A stretch of DNA of 49,272 nt, taken from contig NZ_CALMGQ010000183.1 of NCBI RefSeq assembly GCF_937863595.1, forward strand, positions 1 to 49,272. Reading direction: 5' to 3'. Source of the stretch: an uncultured Cytophaga sp. Lineage in GTDB: Bacteria > Bacteroidota > Bacteroidia > Cytophagales > Cytophagaceae. Position 1 is the stretch's first letter. The number at the start of each line of letters is the position of its first letter. A program made the translations under genes and the position numbers. Positions 1 through 10,392 of this stretch are shown one piece after another. Below the pieces are notes generated by a model, which saw only the letters and a program-made list of their open reading frames with translations, had not been told where the DNA came from and searched no databases.

Positions 1-1
1 A

Positions 2-1516
<1,515 letters not shown>

Positions 1517-1536
1517 TACGCATTCGTTCAAATTTA

Positions 1537-1573
1537 GAAACGTCAGGTAAAGAATACCTGACGTTTCTTTTTT
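1537..1573 (+). terminator. Intrinsic terminator after pgi
   Basis: Perfect 13-bp inverted repeat (GAAACGTCAGGTA, 1537-1549, paired with 1555-1567), 5-base loop, then a run of Ts to 1573. It lies between the pgi stop and the next start. Confidence 0.93.
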
Positions 1574-1586
1574 AACTATCTATACT

Positions 1587-2771
1587 ATGAAAAACACCAT
1601 TCTAATCCTTTCCATTTTATTGTTTTCGGTTTTCATTTCCTGCAAAAAACAACCTGTTGTTACGCAAGACAAACCCTTGACTGTAGTTGCAGCGGTAGAG
1701 AAAAAAGCCCCTATTGAAAAAGTTAAGAAACCTCTTTATATAGGTAAAAGCTTAGATGAAAAAATTGGGCAAATGATTATGATTGGCATCAATGATCGTA
1801 AAAGTTTACCTTCGAATGATTCATTAATTGCTGAAATCAAAAGTGGCAAAATGGGTGGTATTATTTTATTTGAAAAAAATATAGCCAATTCAAATTCTGC
1901 GGAAACATTAAAAAAGCTTATTAGTGATTTACAGAACAATGCACCTACCCCACTGTTCATAAGTATTGACGAAGAAGGTGGTAAAGTACACCGTTTAAAA
2001 GAAAAATATGGTTTTGTATCCATGCCATCTGCAGAGTTTTTAGGCAAGCTCAACAATATCGATACAACTATTTATTTTACTACAGCACTTGCAAAACAAT
2101 TACAAAACTTGGGCATCAATTTAAATTATGCTCCATGTTTGGATTTAGCAACAAATTCAAACAATCCCATCATTGCAAAAGTAGGTAGAAGCTATTCTGC
2201 CGACCCTGCAATTGTTGCGACACAAGCAGCAGCAAGCATTCAGACACATCACGCATATGGGGTTAAAACAATTGTAAAGCATTTTCCAGGTCACGGCAGC
2301 TCTTCTTCTGATTCTCATCTAGGCATTGTAGATGTAACCAATCAATGGAACATCATTGAATTACTTCCATACAAAACATTAATTGATTCCGGATATATCG
2401 ATGCGGTAATGACTGCTCATATCATCAACGAACATTTAGATGCGTCGAAATTGCCGGGCACCTTATCTAAAATTATGGTAACAGATATATTAAGAACCAT
2501 GTTGGGATTTGATGGCGTAGTTTTTTCAGATGACATGCAAATGTATGCAATCAGCAAAAACTATGGACAAGAAAACGCTATAAAGCTTTCCATCTTAGCG
2601 GGAGTAGATGTTTTGGTTTTTGGCAACAATGTAAGTGTGACAGATAGAATGAAAGCATCTGAAATACATGCTATTATTAAGAAATTAGTTCTATCAGGCG
2701 AAATTCCAGAAAGCAGAATCAACGAAGCGTATGAACGCATACTTACATTTAAAAATAAAAAAGTGAATTAA
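1587..2771 (+). CDS. Glycoside hydrolase family 3 lipoprotein, NagZ-like beta-N-acetylhexosaminidase
   Basis: Probable exported glycosidase acting on N-acetylglucosamine-containing wall fragments or oligosaccharides. The N-terminus is a lipoprotein signal with the lipobox ending at Cys19 (VFISC). A GH3 N-terminal barrel fills residues 55-390. The KHFPGHG motif followed by SDSHLG is the NagZ-type His/Asp general acid-base loop, and FSDDMQM (Asp315/Asp316) holds the catalytic nucleophile. No GH3 C-terminal domain or serine-hydrolase domain is attached; at 394 aa this is a single-domain NagZ form with a lipid anchor. It follows the pgi terminator, so it probably has its own promoter, and it converges with the DNRLRE lipoprotein gene. 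Exact substrate is inferred from the family. Confidence 0.9.
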   Translation: MKNTILILSILLFSVFISCKKQPVVTQDKPLTVVAAVEKKAPIEKVKKPLYIGKSLDEKIGQMIMIGINDRKSLPSNDSLIAEIKSGKMGGIILFEKNIANSNSAETLKKLISDLQNNAPTPLFISIDEEGGKVHRLKEKYGFVSMPSAEFLGKLNNIDTTIYFTTALAKQLQNLGINLNYAPCLDLATNSNNPIIAKVGRSYSADPAIVATQAAASIQTHHAYGVKTIVKHFPGHGSSSSDSHLGIVDVTNQWNIIELLPYKTLIDSGYIDAVMTAHIINEHLDASKLPGTLSKIMVTDILRTMLGFDGVVFSDDMQMYAISKNYGQENAIKLSILAGVDVLVFGNNVSVTDRMKASEIHAIIKKLVLSGEIPESRINEAYERILTFKNKKVN

Positions 2772-2837
2772 AAATGCTTTTTACGAACATAAAAAATTTG
2801 ACTTTTAGTCGATTTTTATGTTCGTAAAAAGCATTTT
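2771..2837. terminator. Bidirectional terminator, 25-bp perfect inverted repeat
   Basis: Arms 2771-2795 and 2813-2837 are exact reverse complements (core AATGCTTTTTACGAACAT) around a 17-base loop. The left arm begins inside the stop codon of the GH3 gene and the right arm ends 6 bases from the convergent lipoprotein gene, so one hairpin serves both genes. Confidence 0.9.
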
Positions 2838-2842
2838 CGATT

Positions 2843-3553
2843 TTAGTATAGTATTGTAATTTTAGGACATAAAGATGGATATGCATTTTCAGATGATGCA
2901 AACCTCAATAAATTATGTCTTGAGAAATTTAGCATATCAATTTTAAAACCTTTATTCCCTGAAGCTAATTGCTCCTTCAATATTTCTGTTACATCAAAAC
3001 TATATGTTTCAAATTTATTTTTTGTAACAGCTGTCATTGTAGCTGATACAGCACTTGAAGAAGGCTGATTAAAATAATTCAATGTTGATTCAGACCAATC
3101 ACCTGTTACGTTGCTAACTTGTATCTTTTTTGTATCATCCTCAATATCATGTCCGTATGTTACATATTTAGGCATTGAATTGTATCGGAATGTATCTACA
3201 TAAAGTGTAATAAATGCTCTGTCAATAACAGCTGATGCGGGAAGTTGCGCATAATCGAATTTTAAATAGATAATGTTATCATAGTACATTCCATAAATAT
3301 CCTCAACTCCTCTCCAGCTTCCAACTTGAAGATTGCGCGATGAGCCAAAATTGGCTGAATTACCGCCATTATAGCCAAATACATAGCAGTCTTCTACTAA
3401 GTCTTCTGTTTGGATCTCAAGTGCACTTTTTGTCTCACAATAAAAAACAGGTTTGTTATTATTTTCAGGAGCAGGATCTATTTCTTGCTTTTTGCAGCTG
3501 CTCAGCGAAAGAACACCTAATAAAAGTAACATTGAAAGAATTGAATTTCTCAT
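2843..3553 (-). CDS. DNRLRE-domain (CBM96-like) lipoprotein
   Basis: Probable surface or periplasmic lipoprotein: the N-terminus is a hydrophobic signal ending in a lipobox (LSLSSCKKQ). The body resembles the DNRLRE family of beta-sandwich, carbohydrate-binding-like domains found in secreted Bacteroidota proteins. Features are YLKFDYAQLPASAVIDRAFI (strand pair), the WSESTLNYFNQP signature, a KGFKI segment and a C-terminal FASSENAYPSLCPKI. The 236 aa are one signal peptide plus one domain, with no catalytic part. It is convergent with the GH3 gene and shares its terminator. No enzymatic role can be read; ligand binding is inferred from the family. Confidence 0.72.
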   Translation of the reverse strand: MRNSILSMLLLLGVLSLSSCKKQEIDPAPENNNKPVFYCETKSALEIQTEDLVEDCYVFGYNGGNSANFGSSRNLQVGSWRGVEDIYGMYYDNIIYLKFDYAQLPASAVIDRAFITLYVDTFRYNSMPKYVTYGHDIEDDTKKIQVSNVTGDWSESTLNYFNQPSSSAVSATMTAVTKNKFETYSFDVTEILKEQLASGNKGFKIDMLNFSRHNLLRFASSENAYPSLCPKITILY

Positions 3554-3770
3554 TTTAAAAGTTTTTTGGTTGAAGTGTTTAAAATATGGTTAAAATCTAT
3601 CGTATAGTTACGAATATTTAATTATTCAACAGCATACTTATATTCATTATTTTGTATTATTTATTCATTTTTTAACATAAGATAAATAACCCAACCTCAA
3701 AATTTCACTTTTCATGGACATTTTTGCTCATTTTTAGTAAATTGCACATAAATTAAAAATTACGCATAAC

Positions 3771-4799
3771 ATGTTTCAATCAATAGTAGATGCCCTTCAC
3801 CAACTTCAAGGTGATTATAAATTCGATGATCCAATAGCAGCATATGGTGTTGTAGCATTTGTATTATTAATCGGATTAGAAATTGTTTTAAGCTTAAAAT
3901 ATGATCCCGAACTATACCAATGGAAAGATTTTGGTGCAAGTGTTTCAATGGGAGCCGGATCAGTTGTAGTTGCGGTATTTGCCAAGATTCTATCCTTTGC
4001 TGCTTTCATTGGCGTATACAATCTCTTTAATACCCCCATTAACGGTGTAGCGAATGATTTTTTCCATCCCGCATCTGTCAATCTTTTTGGTTGGAGTTCT
4101 TTTGGAATGGCTTGGTATATATTCCTTATTTGTCAAGTATGTGATGATTTTAACTACTATTGGTACCATCGTTTGAGTCATACTATCCGTTGCTTATGGG
4201 CAGCGCATATTGTGCACCATTCTTCTGATAATTTCAATTTAGGCTCTGGTATTCGTAACGGCTGGGTAACATTAATTTACAAACCGATCTTCTGGTTGTG
4301 GTTGCCTGCAATTGGATTTAGTCCGGTTATGGTAATGATTTGCTTATCCATTCAATCTTTATGGCAATTTCAATTACACACCAAGTTTATGCCCTACTTG
4401 GGTTTCTTTGAAAAGTTCATGAATACGCACAAACAACATCAAGTACACCATGCGCAAAACGTTGAATACATGGACAAAAATCACGGTGGTTATTTAAATA
4501 TTTTTGATAAAATATTTGGTACGCATGAAATATTGGATGACAAAAACATCGAAATCAAATTTGGCGTAGTGCATCCTCCAAAGTCTTACAATCCCTTGGT
4601 TATTTTAGGTCACGAATACAGAGACATCTGGAACGATATGAAAAGCACTCCAAATTGGGGACATAAATTCATGTATGCATTTGGCCCTCCAGGCTGGATG
4701 CCAGGCGATTCTTCTCAAACAGCAAGAGCGTTGCAACGCGAAATAAAAAGACAAAAGGAAGCACAAAAAGCAATCCAACAGCAAACAACAGCGGTGTAA
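3771..4799 (+). CDS. Sterol desaturase / fatty acid hydroxylase family membrane protein
   Basis: Integral membrane di-iron oxygenase family. All three histidine clusters are present: HRLSH (His133-His137), HIVHH (His146, 149, 150) and HKQHQVHH (His220, 223, 226, 227). Hydrophobic segments lie near residues 22-42, 58-85, 110-125 and 170-205. After the last cluster there is about 110 aa of soluble tail, ending in a Lys/Gln-rich helix. The family hydroxylates or desaturates lipids; the substrate here cannot be told. The gene stands alone between a 217-base spacer and a strong terminator. Start chosen at the ATG at 3771, the first in-frame ATG, which gives the full hydrophobic N-terminus. Confidence 0.88.
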   Translation: MFQSIVDALHQLQGDYKFDDPIAAYGVVAFVLLIGLEIVLSLKYDPELYQWKDFGASVSMGAGSVVVAVFAKILSFAAFIGVYNLFNTPINGVANDFFHPASVNLFGWSSFGMAWYIFLICQVCDDFNYYWYHRLSHTIRCLWAAHIVHHSSDNFNLGSGIRNGWVTLIYKPIFWLWLPAIGFSPVMVMICLSIQSLWQFQLHTKFMPYLGFFEKFMNTHKQHQVHHAQNVEYMDKNHGGYLNIFDKIFGTHEILDDKNIEIKFGVVHPPKSYNPLVILGHEYRDIWNDMKSTPNWGHKFMYAFGPPGWMPGDSSQTARALQREIKRQKEAQKAIQQQTTAV

Positions 4800-4802
4800 C
4801 AC

Positions 4803-4840
4803 AAAAAAGGTTTCGTAAATTATTTACGAAACCTTTTTTT
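4803..4840 (+). terminator. Intrinsic terminator after the desaturase-family gene
   Basis: 18-bp inverted repeat (AAAAAAGGTTTCGTAAAT, 4803-4820, with 4822-4839) and a T run, starting 4 bases after the stop codon. Confidence 0.93.
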
Positions 4841-4965
4841 ATATTTTTCGAATTCAATGTGCATAATTATTATGCAGAACATACTTTTTTACAATCATTC
4901 GCCAGAATCATGTAAAACGAATTGCTGTAACAAATGGATATTTGCATAGACTAAATAATACAGCT

Positions 4966-5463
4966 ATGAAAAACACTCCAGCAAAACAAGTAAACAAATT
5001 AGTAGAACTTGTAAAGGAAGTGAATACATGCATGCTCATTACGATTGAAAAATATACCGAACATCTTTCTGGTAGACCAATGGGTATTACAAAAATTGAA
5101 GGAGATGGCACCATGTGGTTTTTTGCTAAAATGTCATCTCCGAAAGTAGATGAAATTGAACAAAATATGAATATCTCATTGGTAATGATGAGTGAATCAA
5201 AAAATATGTATTTAATGGTAAACGGCACTGCAAGGCTGTCTTACGATTATGGAAAAATGAAAGAACTATGGAACCCAATGATGAAAGTTTGGTTTCCATT
5301 AGGTATAGATGATCCAGAAGTATTATTAATTAAAGTTACTCCTACTGAAGCCAGTTATTGGGATAATTCTTCAAGCAAAATTAACATTGCATTTAACATG
5401 GTTAAAGCATTTGTTACTGGCAAAGAATATGATGAAGGGGAACATGGTAGAATAGCCTTATAA
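4966..5463 (+). CDS. Pyridoxamine 5'-phosphate oxidase-like flavin-binding protein (general stress protein 26 type)
   Basis: 165-aa split-barrel protein of the general stress protein 26 / Pyrid_ox_like group, which usually bind FMN or FAD; enzymatic role unknown. Family marks are the N-terminal helix, LSGRPMGI followed by GTMWFFA, the SLVMMSES strand and a C-terminal SYWDNS preceding the last helix. An upstream in-frame TTG at 4942 would add MHRLNNTA, but the ATG at 4966 (MKNTPAKQ) is preferred because it is a normal start and the extension has no family character. The gene is monocistronic, converging with manA across a shared terminator. Confidence 0.85.
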   Translation: MKNTPAKQVNKLVELVKEVNTCMLITIEKYTEHLSGRPMGITKIEGDGTMWFFAKMSSPKVDEIEQNMNISLVMMSESKNMYLMVNGTARLSYDYGKMKELWNPMMKVWFPLGIDDPEVLLIKVTPTEASYWDNSSSKINIAFNMVKAFVTGKEYDEGEHGRIAL

Positions 5464-5483
5464 AATAGACTTCAAGATCTAAA

Positions 5484-5521
5484 AAAAAGTCCTAGCTAAA
5501 TACAATTAGCTAGGACTTTTT
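5484..5521. terminator. Bidirectional terminator between the PNPOx-like gene and manA
   Basis: 16-bp perfect arms (AAAAAGTCCTAGCTAA, 5484-5499, with 5506-5521) and a 6-base loop, with A/T runs on both sides, so it can stop transcription from either of the convergent genes. Confidence 0.92.
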
Positions 5522-5554
5522 ACAATTGAAATAATCTATTATTTATTATACCTA

Positions 5555-6538
5555 TTAAGGAATATATACTTCTAATAATTTCACTTCCCCTAAAGGAGAA
5601 AATAATAATTCTTTTACAGAAGCAGGTATTAGCACAACATCCCCAAAGGTTAGCAATTCAGAGGTATTATTATTTGTCGTCATCATAACATCTCCTTCCA
5701 CTACAATAAAAATGCGGAACATATCTGTTTCCGAATAATCCAATTCAATTTCATCTGTTAAAACAAATAAGTCTGTCGTGAAATACTTGGAATCAACTAA
5801 GTTGACAGGAATATTTTCTTCCGCTTCGTATTTCGTTTTGTATTCCTCTTCAAAACTAAAATCGAGTGCAGCTAAAGCTAAATCTGTGTTCAATTCACGT
5901 TTATTTCCTTTCGCATCTTTTCGATCAAAATCATAAATGCGATACGTAATATCTGATGTTTGTTGTATTTCAGCCAATAAAATCCCTCTTCCAATATAAT
6001 GAATTCTACCTGCGGGTAAATAAAACACATCGCCTGCTGCAACCGTTTCGTAATGCAACAAATCTAAAATTTTACCTTTATTTAAGTAATCTAGATACTC
6101 TTCTTTATTCGTTTCTCTATTAAAACCAACATTCAATCGTGCTGCTTCATCAGCTGCAAGAATATACCACATTTCTGTTTTACCAGCACAATTATGTCTT
6201 TCTGAAGCAATAGCATCATCGGGATGCACCTGAATACTTAAATCTGCATTCGCATCAATAAACTTTATAAGTAGTGGAAATTCATTCCCAAAACGTTTGT
6301 AATTTTTTTCTCCCATTAAAGCAGCGCCATGCTCTTTAACCAGCTTACTCAAATCCTCTCCTTCAAAAATACCATTTTCAATAATGGAAGACTCTTCCGA
6401 AACAGCAGATAGCTCCCATGTTTCACCACAATTGGGAAGCGGTGAAAAATCTTTTCCTAAAACAGTCTTAATTTTAGAACCACCCCAAATTTTATCTTTG
6501 AAAATGGTTTTAAATCGTAATGGATATAACGTGCTCAT
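5555..6538 (-). CDS. manA: Mannose-6-phosphate isomerase, type I
   Basis: Interconverts mannose 6-phosphate and fructose 6-phosphate (mannose use and GDP-mannose supply). It is a zinc cupin: the metal ligands are visible in QVHPDD (Gln and His), KTEMWY (Glu) and AGRIHYIG (His). The N-terminal WGG and CGETWEL motifs are typical. At 327 aa it is the short, bacterial form. YraN lies upstream on the same strand 111 bases away, so the two may be cotranscribed. The stop is 34 bases from a bidirectional terminator. Confidence 0.95.
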   Translation of the reverse strand: MSTLYPLRFKTIFKDKIWGGSKIKTVLGKDFSPLPNCGETWELSAVSEESSIIENGIFEGEDLSKLVKEHGAALMGEKNYKRFGNEFPLLIKFIDANADLSIQVHPDDAIASERHNCAGKTEMWYILAADEAARLNVGFNRETNKEEYLDYLNKGKILDLLHYETVAAGDVFYLPAGRIHYIGRGILLAEIQQTSDITYRIYDFDRKDAKGNKRELNTDLALAALDFSFEEEYKTKYEAEENIPVNLVDSKYFTTDLFVLTDEIELDYSETDMFRIFIVVEGDVMMTTNNNTSELLTFGDVVLIPASVKELLFSPLGEVKLLEVYIP

Positions 6539-6649
6539 TGTAAATTAAAATATAGTTGCAAGATATAGAAAGCAGTTTTTAAACCAAAGAAATAGCACGT
6601 TGAATTCAAAAAAGTGAGTATTCAACATACAATTTATTTAAACCTTTGT

Positions 6650-6988
6650 CTAAGTTACATCCATTATATGGACAGGATTTTCTGTTCCTGTAATTGCAAT
6701 TACATCAAACCGAATACGCCCATTCCAATTATGCTCAACAACATACGCCTCTGCTGTCTGCATAATCTTTTGCATTTTCTTGTCGGTTACAAACACTTCC
6801 GGGAACCCGAATTTATTATGCTTGCGATATTTCACCTCCACAAAACAGATGCATGTTGAAGTTTTTGTTATAATATCAATTTCGCCTCTTCCAGATCGAT
6901 AGTTTCGTTCCAATATTTCATAGCCCTGTTCCATTAAAAACAAACATGCTTTATCCTCTCCTGCCTTGCCTTTTAGTATATGCTCCAT
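6650..6988 (-). CDS. UPF0102 / YraN family endonuclease-fold protein
   Basis: Small (112 aa) Holliday-junction-resolvase-like fold of unknown cellular role. The family signature is clear: GKAGEDKACLFL near the N-terminus, ILERNYRSGRGEIDII (residues about 25-40) and FVEVKYRK, which together supply the Glu/Asp/Glu-x-Lys nuclease-type core. It is divergent from lipB: the two gene starts are only about 36 bases apart (or overlapping if lipB used its upstream ATG). Confidence 0.92.
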   Translation of the reverse strand: MEHILKGKAGEDKACLFLMEQGYEILERNYRSGRGEIDIITKTSTCICFVEVKYRKHNKFGFPEVFVTDKKMQKIMQTAEAYVVEHNWNGRIRFDVIAITGTENPVHIMDVT

Positions 6989-7024
6989 AAAAAAATTGTA
7001 TCTTTATGTATTGAATGTGGATCA

Positions 7025-7759
7025 ATGTATAAAAATACAAACAAAAATATACTAATTGAAGATTTGGGTATAGTCGATTATCAGCAAACCTGGGACTATC
7101 AAACAAAACTTTTCAATTCAATTATAGAAAAGAAATTGGCACTAAGAGATTTGCCTGAAGACGATCAAATTGCGCCCTCAGGATATCTATTGTTATGCGA
7201 ACATCCACATGTTTACACCTTGGGAAAAAGTGGTAAACGTGAAAATTTATTAATCAATGAAACTGAGCTCAAACAAGCTGAAGCTCAATATTTTGAAATT
7301 AATAGAGGAGGTGATATCACCTATCACGGACCCGGACAATTAGTAGGCTATCCTATTTTGGATTTAGATAGCTATTTCACAGACATTCATAAATATTTAC
7401 GCTATTTAGAAGAAGCAATTATCCGCACATTAGCAGAATTTAATCTGCCTGCAGGACGAATAGATGGTCTTACAGGTGTTTGGATTGGCTTTGAAGATAT
7501 TAAAAAAGCCCGAAAAATATGCGCCATGGGTGTAAAAGCAAGCAGATGGGTTACCATGCATGGTTTTGCGCTCAATGTGAATCCTGATTTGCATTACTTC
7601 AAAAATATCATCCCCTGTGGAATTGATGATAAAGCAGTTACGTCCATGGCTGCAGAACTAAATCGTTCCATTCCAATGGAGGATGTAAAACGAATACTCG
7701 TAAAACATCTGGTTGATCTGTTTGAAATTACCATTGAGACTTCTATAACAACGTACTAA
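7025..7759 (+). CDS. lipB: Lipoyl(octanoyl) transferase
   Basis: Transfers octanoate from acyl carrier protein to lipoyl domains, the first step of lipoate attachment. The active-site pieces are RGGDITYHGPGQ (from Arg94), the catalytic Lys171 in MGVKASRW and Cys198 in IIPCGI. An in-frame ATG at 6980 would overlap the divergent yraN start and add 15 residues with no family match. The ATG at 7025 (MYKNTNK) is chosen; a -7-like TATCTTTA lies at 6999-7006, which would leave the upstream ATG untranscribed. 244 aa is normal for the family. Confidence 0.95.
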   Translation: MYKNTNKNILIEDLGIVDYQQTWDYQTKLFNSIIEKKLALRDLPEDDQIAPSGYLLLCEHPHVYTLGKSGKRENLLINETELKQAEAQYFEINRGGDITYHGPGQLVGYPILDLDSYFTDIHKYLRYLEEAIIRTLAEFNLPAGRIDGLTGVWIGFEDIKKARKICAMGVKASRWVTMHGFALNVNPDLHYFKNIIPCGIDDKAVTSMAAELNRSIPMEDVKRILVKHLVDLFEITIETSITTY

Positions 7760-8011
7760 CTAGCAGTAAGGGTTCAGTTTATTCTAAGTATCATATAAAA
7801 AATGTCGTATAAAGAATTTAGTAAGTAGTTAATAGAAATTTACACCCACATCGAAAAATAATAACAAAATGTCCTGGGTGCTCGTAATTTTAAAAAACCA
7901 TTCATAATTTTAATAAACTAGTAGGTGGTTGGTAGAAAAAATACAACCACGGAAAAAGCATGAACAGCTGATAATCCATTAAGAATACATGCGCATCCAA
8001 TAATAAATCGA

Positions 8012-8410
8012 ATGAAAAAAGATATTCCTTTCCTTAACGTAGAAGGTGTATATATTGCCGTAGCACAAGAGGTTTCGGACAATGTATCCTGGAATGTGTA
8101 CATCATTAATAGCAATGATTTCCCAATTGATAATGTATTTGTACGTTCCCGCGGATACGGCATAAAAGATGGTTTTCCGCAAGAAACATCCGTATTACGA
8201 CATGTATTCCCCATTGTAGAGGCAAATAATTTCATGAAAATAGAATTGATTGACCCATCTGTTTTTCATTTAAACAATGAATATTGGATTAGTTATTTTA
8301 TTGGTAAACAGATATATGACAAAAAGTTTATATTTGTACCCGAGACAATAATTGAACAAAATCTAGTGCAAATTCCACAATTAGGCCTAAAAGGGATTTT
8401 ACACAGTTAG
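8012..8410 (+). CDS. Conserved hypothetical protein (132 aa)
   Basis: No function recognised. The product is soluble, lacks a signal peptide, and reads like a compact beta-rich domain: VEGVYIAVAQE, WNVYIINSND, and a C-terminal block FHLNNEYWISYFIGKQIYDK followed by FIFVPETII. The last block is similar in my memory to small uncharacterised proteins widespread in Bacteroidota; this was not checked. It sits alone between lipB and the ABC ATPase gene; the 252 bases before it and 144 after it show no other gene or clear terminator. Start at the ATG at 8012 gives the whole conserved-looking region. Confidence 0.72.
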   Translation: MKKDIPFLNVEGVYIAVAQEVSDNVSWNVYIINSNDFPIDNVFVRSRGYGIKDGFPQETSVLRHVFPIVEANNFMKIELIDPSVFHLNNEYWISYFIGKQIYDKKFIFVPETIIEQNLVQIPQLGLKGILHS

Positions 8411-8554
8411 TTGTATTTCATGGTTTTATTCAATCTTTTGGGTTAAACCTTTTTATAAAAAAATCGTTTAAAGAAAGAGCGTTTTATTCAACAATTTGCA
8501 TTGTGCCAATTTTAGAATAAATTACCATATAATCGTTTTTGAAGAGAAGCACGA

Positions 8555-10384
8555 ATGCAGCAATCGGTTGATAACAAGGAAGAAGAATTCTTATTAAAAG
8601 TAAGCAATCTCAGCACCCATTTTCGCACAGAACGTGGAGTAGTTAAGGCTGTTGATAATGTGAGCTTTACCTTAAAAAGAGGAGAAACAATTGGCATTGT
8701 AGGCGAATCAGGTTCTGGTAAATCCGTTACTGCATTATCTCTCATGAAGCTTATTCCCAATCCGCCTGGGAAAATTGCACATGGAACAATTGAATTTAAT
8801 CATCCTCAAAAAGGCATCATTGACCTCGTTCAGCTAGGTAGTGAAGAAATGCAGACTGAACGTGGAAATTCTATTTCCATGATTTTTCAAGAGCCAATGA
8901 CTTCCTTAAACCCTGTGTATACTTGCGGGGATCAAGTAATGGAAGCCATTCAATTACACCAAAAAGTTTCTAGAAAAGAAGCGAAGAAAAGAACTATAGC
9001 CTTATTTGAGAAAGTTGAATTGCCTCGACCAGAAGCAATTTTCAATTCATATCCACATCAAATATCGGGTGGACAAAAACAGCGGGTAATGATTGCAATG
9101 GCAATGTCTTGCAATCCTTCTATATTGATTGCAGATGAGCCCACTACAGCCTTAGATGTTACGGTACAAGCGCGAATCTTAGAGTTGATGCAGCAATTGC
9201 GTGATGAAAACAATATGGGCATTCTCTTTATAACCCATGATTTGGGCGTAGTTGCAGAGATTGCGGATAAAGTAATTGTCATGTATCAAGGCAAAATTGT
9301 TGAACAAGGTACGGTATTCGAAATATTTAACAATCCCAAACACCCCTATACAAAAGGACTTTTAGCGTGTAGACCCAAATTGGATATTCGTTTGAAAGTA
9401 CTGCCTGTAGTATCCGACTTTATGGAAATGGATGCGGAAGGGAAATTTCAAGAAAAGGAACGTAAATTCTCATCCATCGGTGAAGCCATATTATTTAATT
9501 ATGTTTCGGATGAAGATATCGATGAACGCAATCAAGCCTTATGTAAATTAGAGCCTATTTTAAAAATCAGAAATCTGAAGTTATGGTTTCCAATCAAAAA
9601 AGGCATCTTCAATAAAACCGTAGATCACGTAAAGGCGGTTGACGATGTAAGCTTTGATGTGTATCCTGGTGAAACAATTGGCTTGGTAGGAGAATCGGGT
9701 TGTGGTAAAACGACCTTAGGTAGAAGTATTCTTCGATTGATTGACCCTACAGACGGATCTATTGAGTTTGAGGGAATCGACATTTTAGCTCTAAAAACAA
9801 ATCAGCTGCGTGAACTTCGAAAAGACATACAAATTATTTTCCAAGATCCGTATTCTTCCTTAAACCCACGAATGACAATAGGTGAAACAATTATTGAACC
9901 TATGCGCATTCACAATATATTAGACTCGGATTATGCACGAAAAATACGTGCGATTGAGTTATTGGAACGTGTAAACCTAAATAGTAAACAATTCAATCGC
10001 TATCCCCATGAGTTTTCGGGTGGCCAGCGCCAACGTATTTGCATTGCGCGCGCACTCGCATTAAACCCAAAATTCATTATTTGCGATGAATCCGTATCAG
10101 CACTTGACGTGTCCGTTCAAGCACAAGTGTTAAATTTATTGAACGAATTAAAAGAAGAGTTCAATTTTACTTATATCTTTATATCACATGATTTATCCGT
10201 CGTTAAGTTTATGTCGGACAGAATCATTGTAATGAATAAAGGTAAAATTGAAGAAATGGGTTTTGCAGAAGACATCTACAAAAATCCACAAACCGAATAT
10301 ACTAAACGACTTATTCATTCCATACCAAAAGAAAATCTCGAAGATATTATTCGAGCCCAAACAAAACGAAAGAAAAAAGTCTAA
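8555..10384 (+). CDS. Dipeptide/oligopeptide-type ABC transporter, fused double ATP-binding protein
   Basis: Cytoplasmic ATPase with two complete nucleotide-binding domains, as in GsiA- or DppD-DppF-like fusions powering peptide or glutathione import. Domain 1: Walker A GESGSGKS (50-57), signature SGGQKQR, Walker [13 protein letters not shown], switch His in THDLG. Domain 2: Walker A GESGCGKT (379-386), [24 protein letters not shown]. Both catalytic Glu residues are present, so both sites look active. Each half ends with the oligopeptide C-terminal extension (HPYTKGLL and QTEYTKRLI). No permease or binding-protein gene is next to it, so partners must be elsewhere. rnr starts only 8 bases after the stop, implying cotranscription. 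Confidence 0.93.
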   Translation: MQQSVDNKEEEFLLKVSNLSTHFRTERGVVKAVDNVSFTLKRGETIGIVGESGSGKSVTALSLMKLIPNPPGKIAHGTIEFNHPQKGIIDLVQLGSEEMQTERGNSISMIFQEPMTSLNPVYTCGDQVMEAIQLHQKVSRKEAKKRTIALFEKVELPRPEAIFNSYPHQISGGQKQRVMIAMAMSCNPSILIADEPTTALDVTVQARILELMQQLRDENNMGILFITHDLGVVAEIADKVIVMYQGKIVEQGTVFEIFNNPKHPYTKGLLACRPKLDIRLKVLPVVSDFMEMDAEGKFQEKERKFSSIGEAILFNYVSDEDIDERNQALCKLEPILKIRNLKLWFPIKKGIFNKTVDHVKAVDDVSFDVYPGETIGLVGESGCGKTTLGRSILRLIDPTDGSIEFEGIDILALKTNQLRELRKDIQIIFQDPYSSLNPRMTIGETIIEPMRIHNILDSDYARKIRAIELLERVNLNSKQFNRYPHEFSGGQRQRICIARALALNPKFIICDESVSALDVSVQAQVLNLLNELKEEFNFTYIFISHDLSVVKFMSDRIIVMNKGKIEEMGFAEDIYKNPQTEYTKRLIHSIPKENLEDIIRAQTKRKKKV

Positions 10385-10392
10385 TCTTTTTC

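Noticed and set aside
6614..6859. 81-aa plus-strand frame over the yraN 3' end
   Set aside because: Antisense to conserved YraN sequence; Cys/His-rich nonsense translation.
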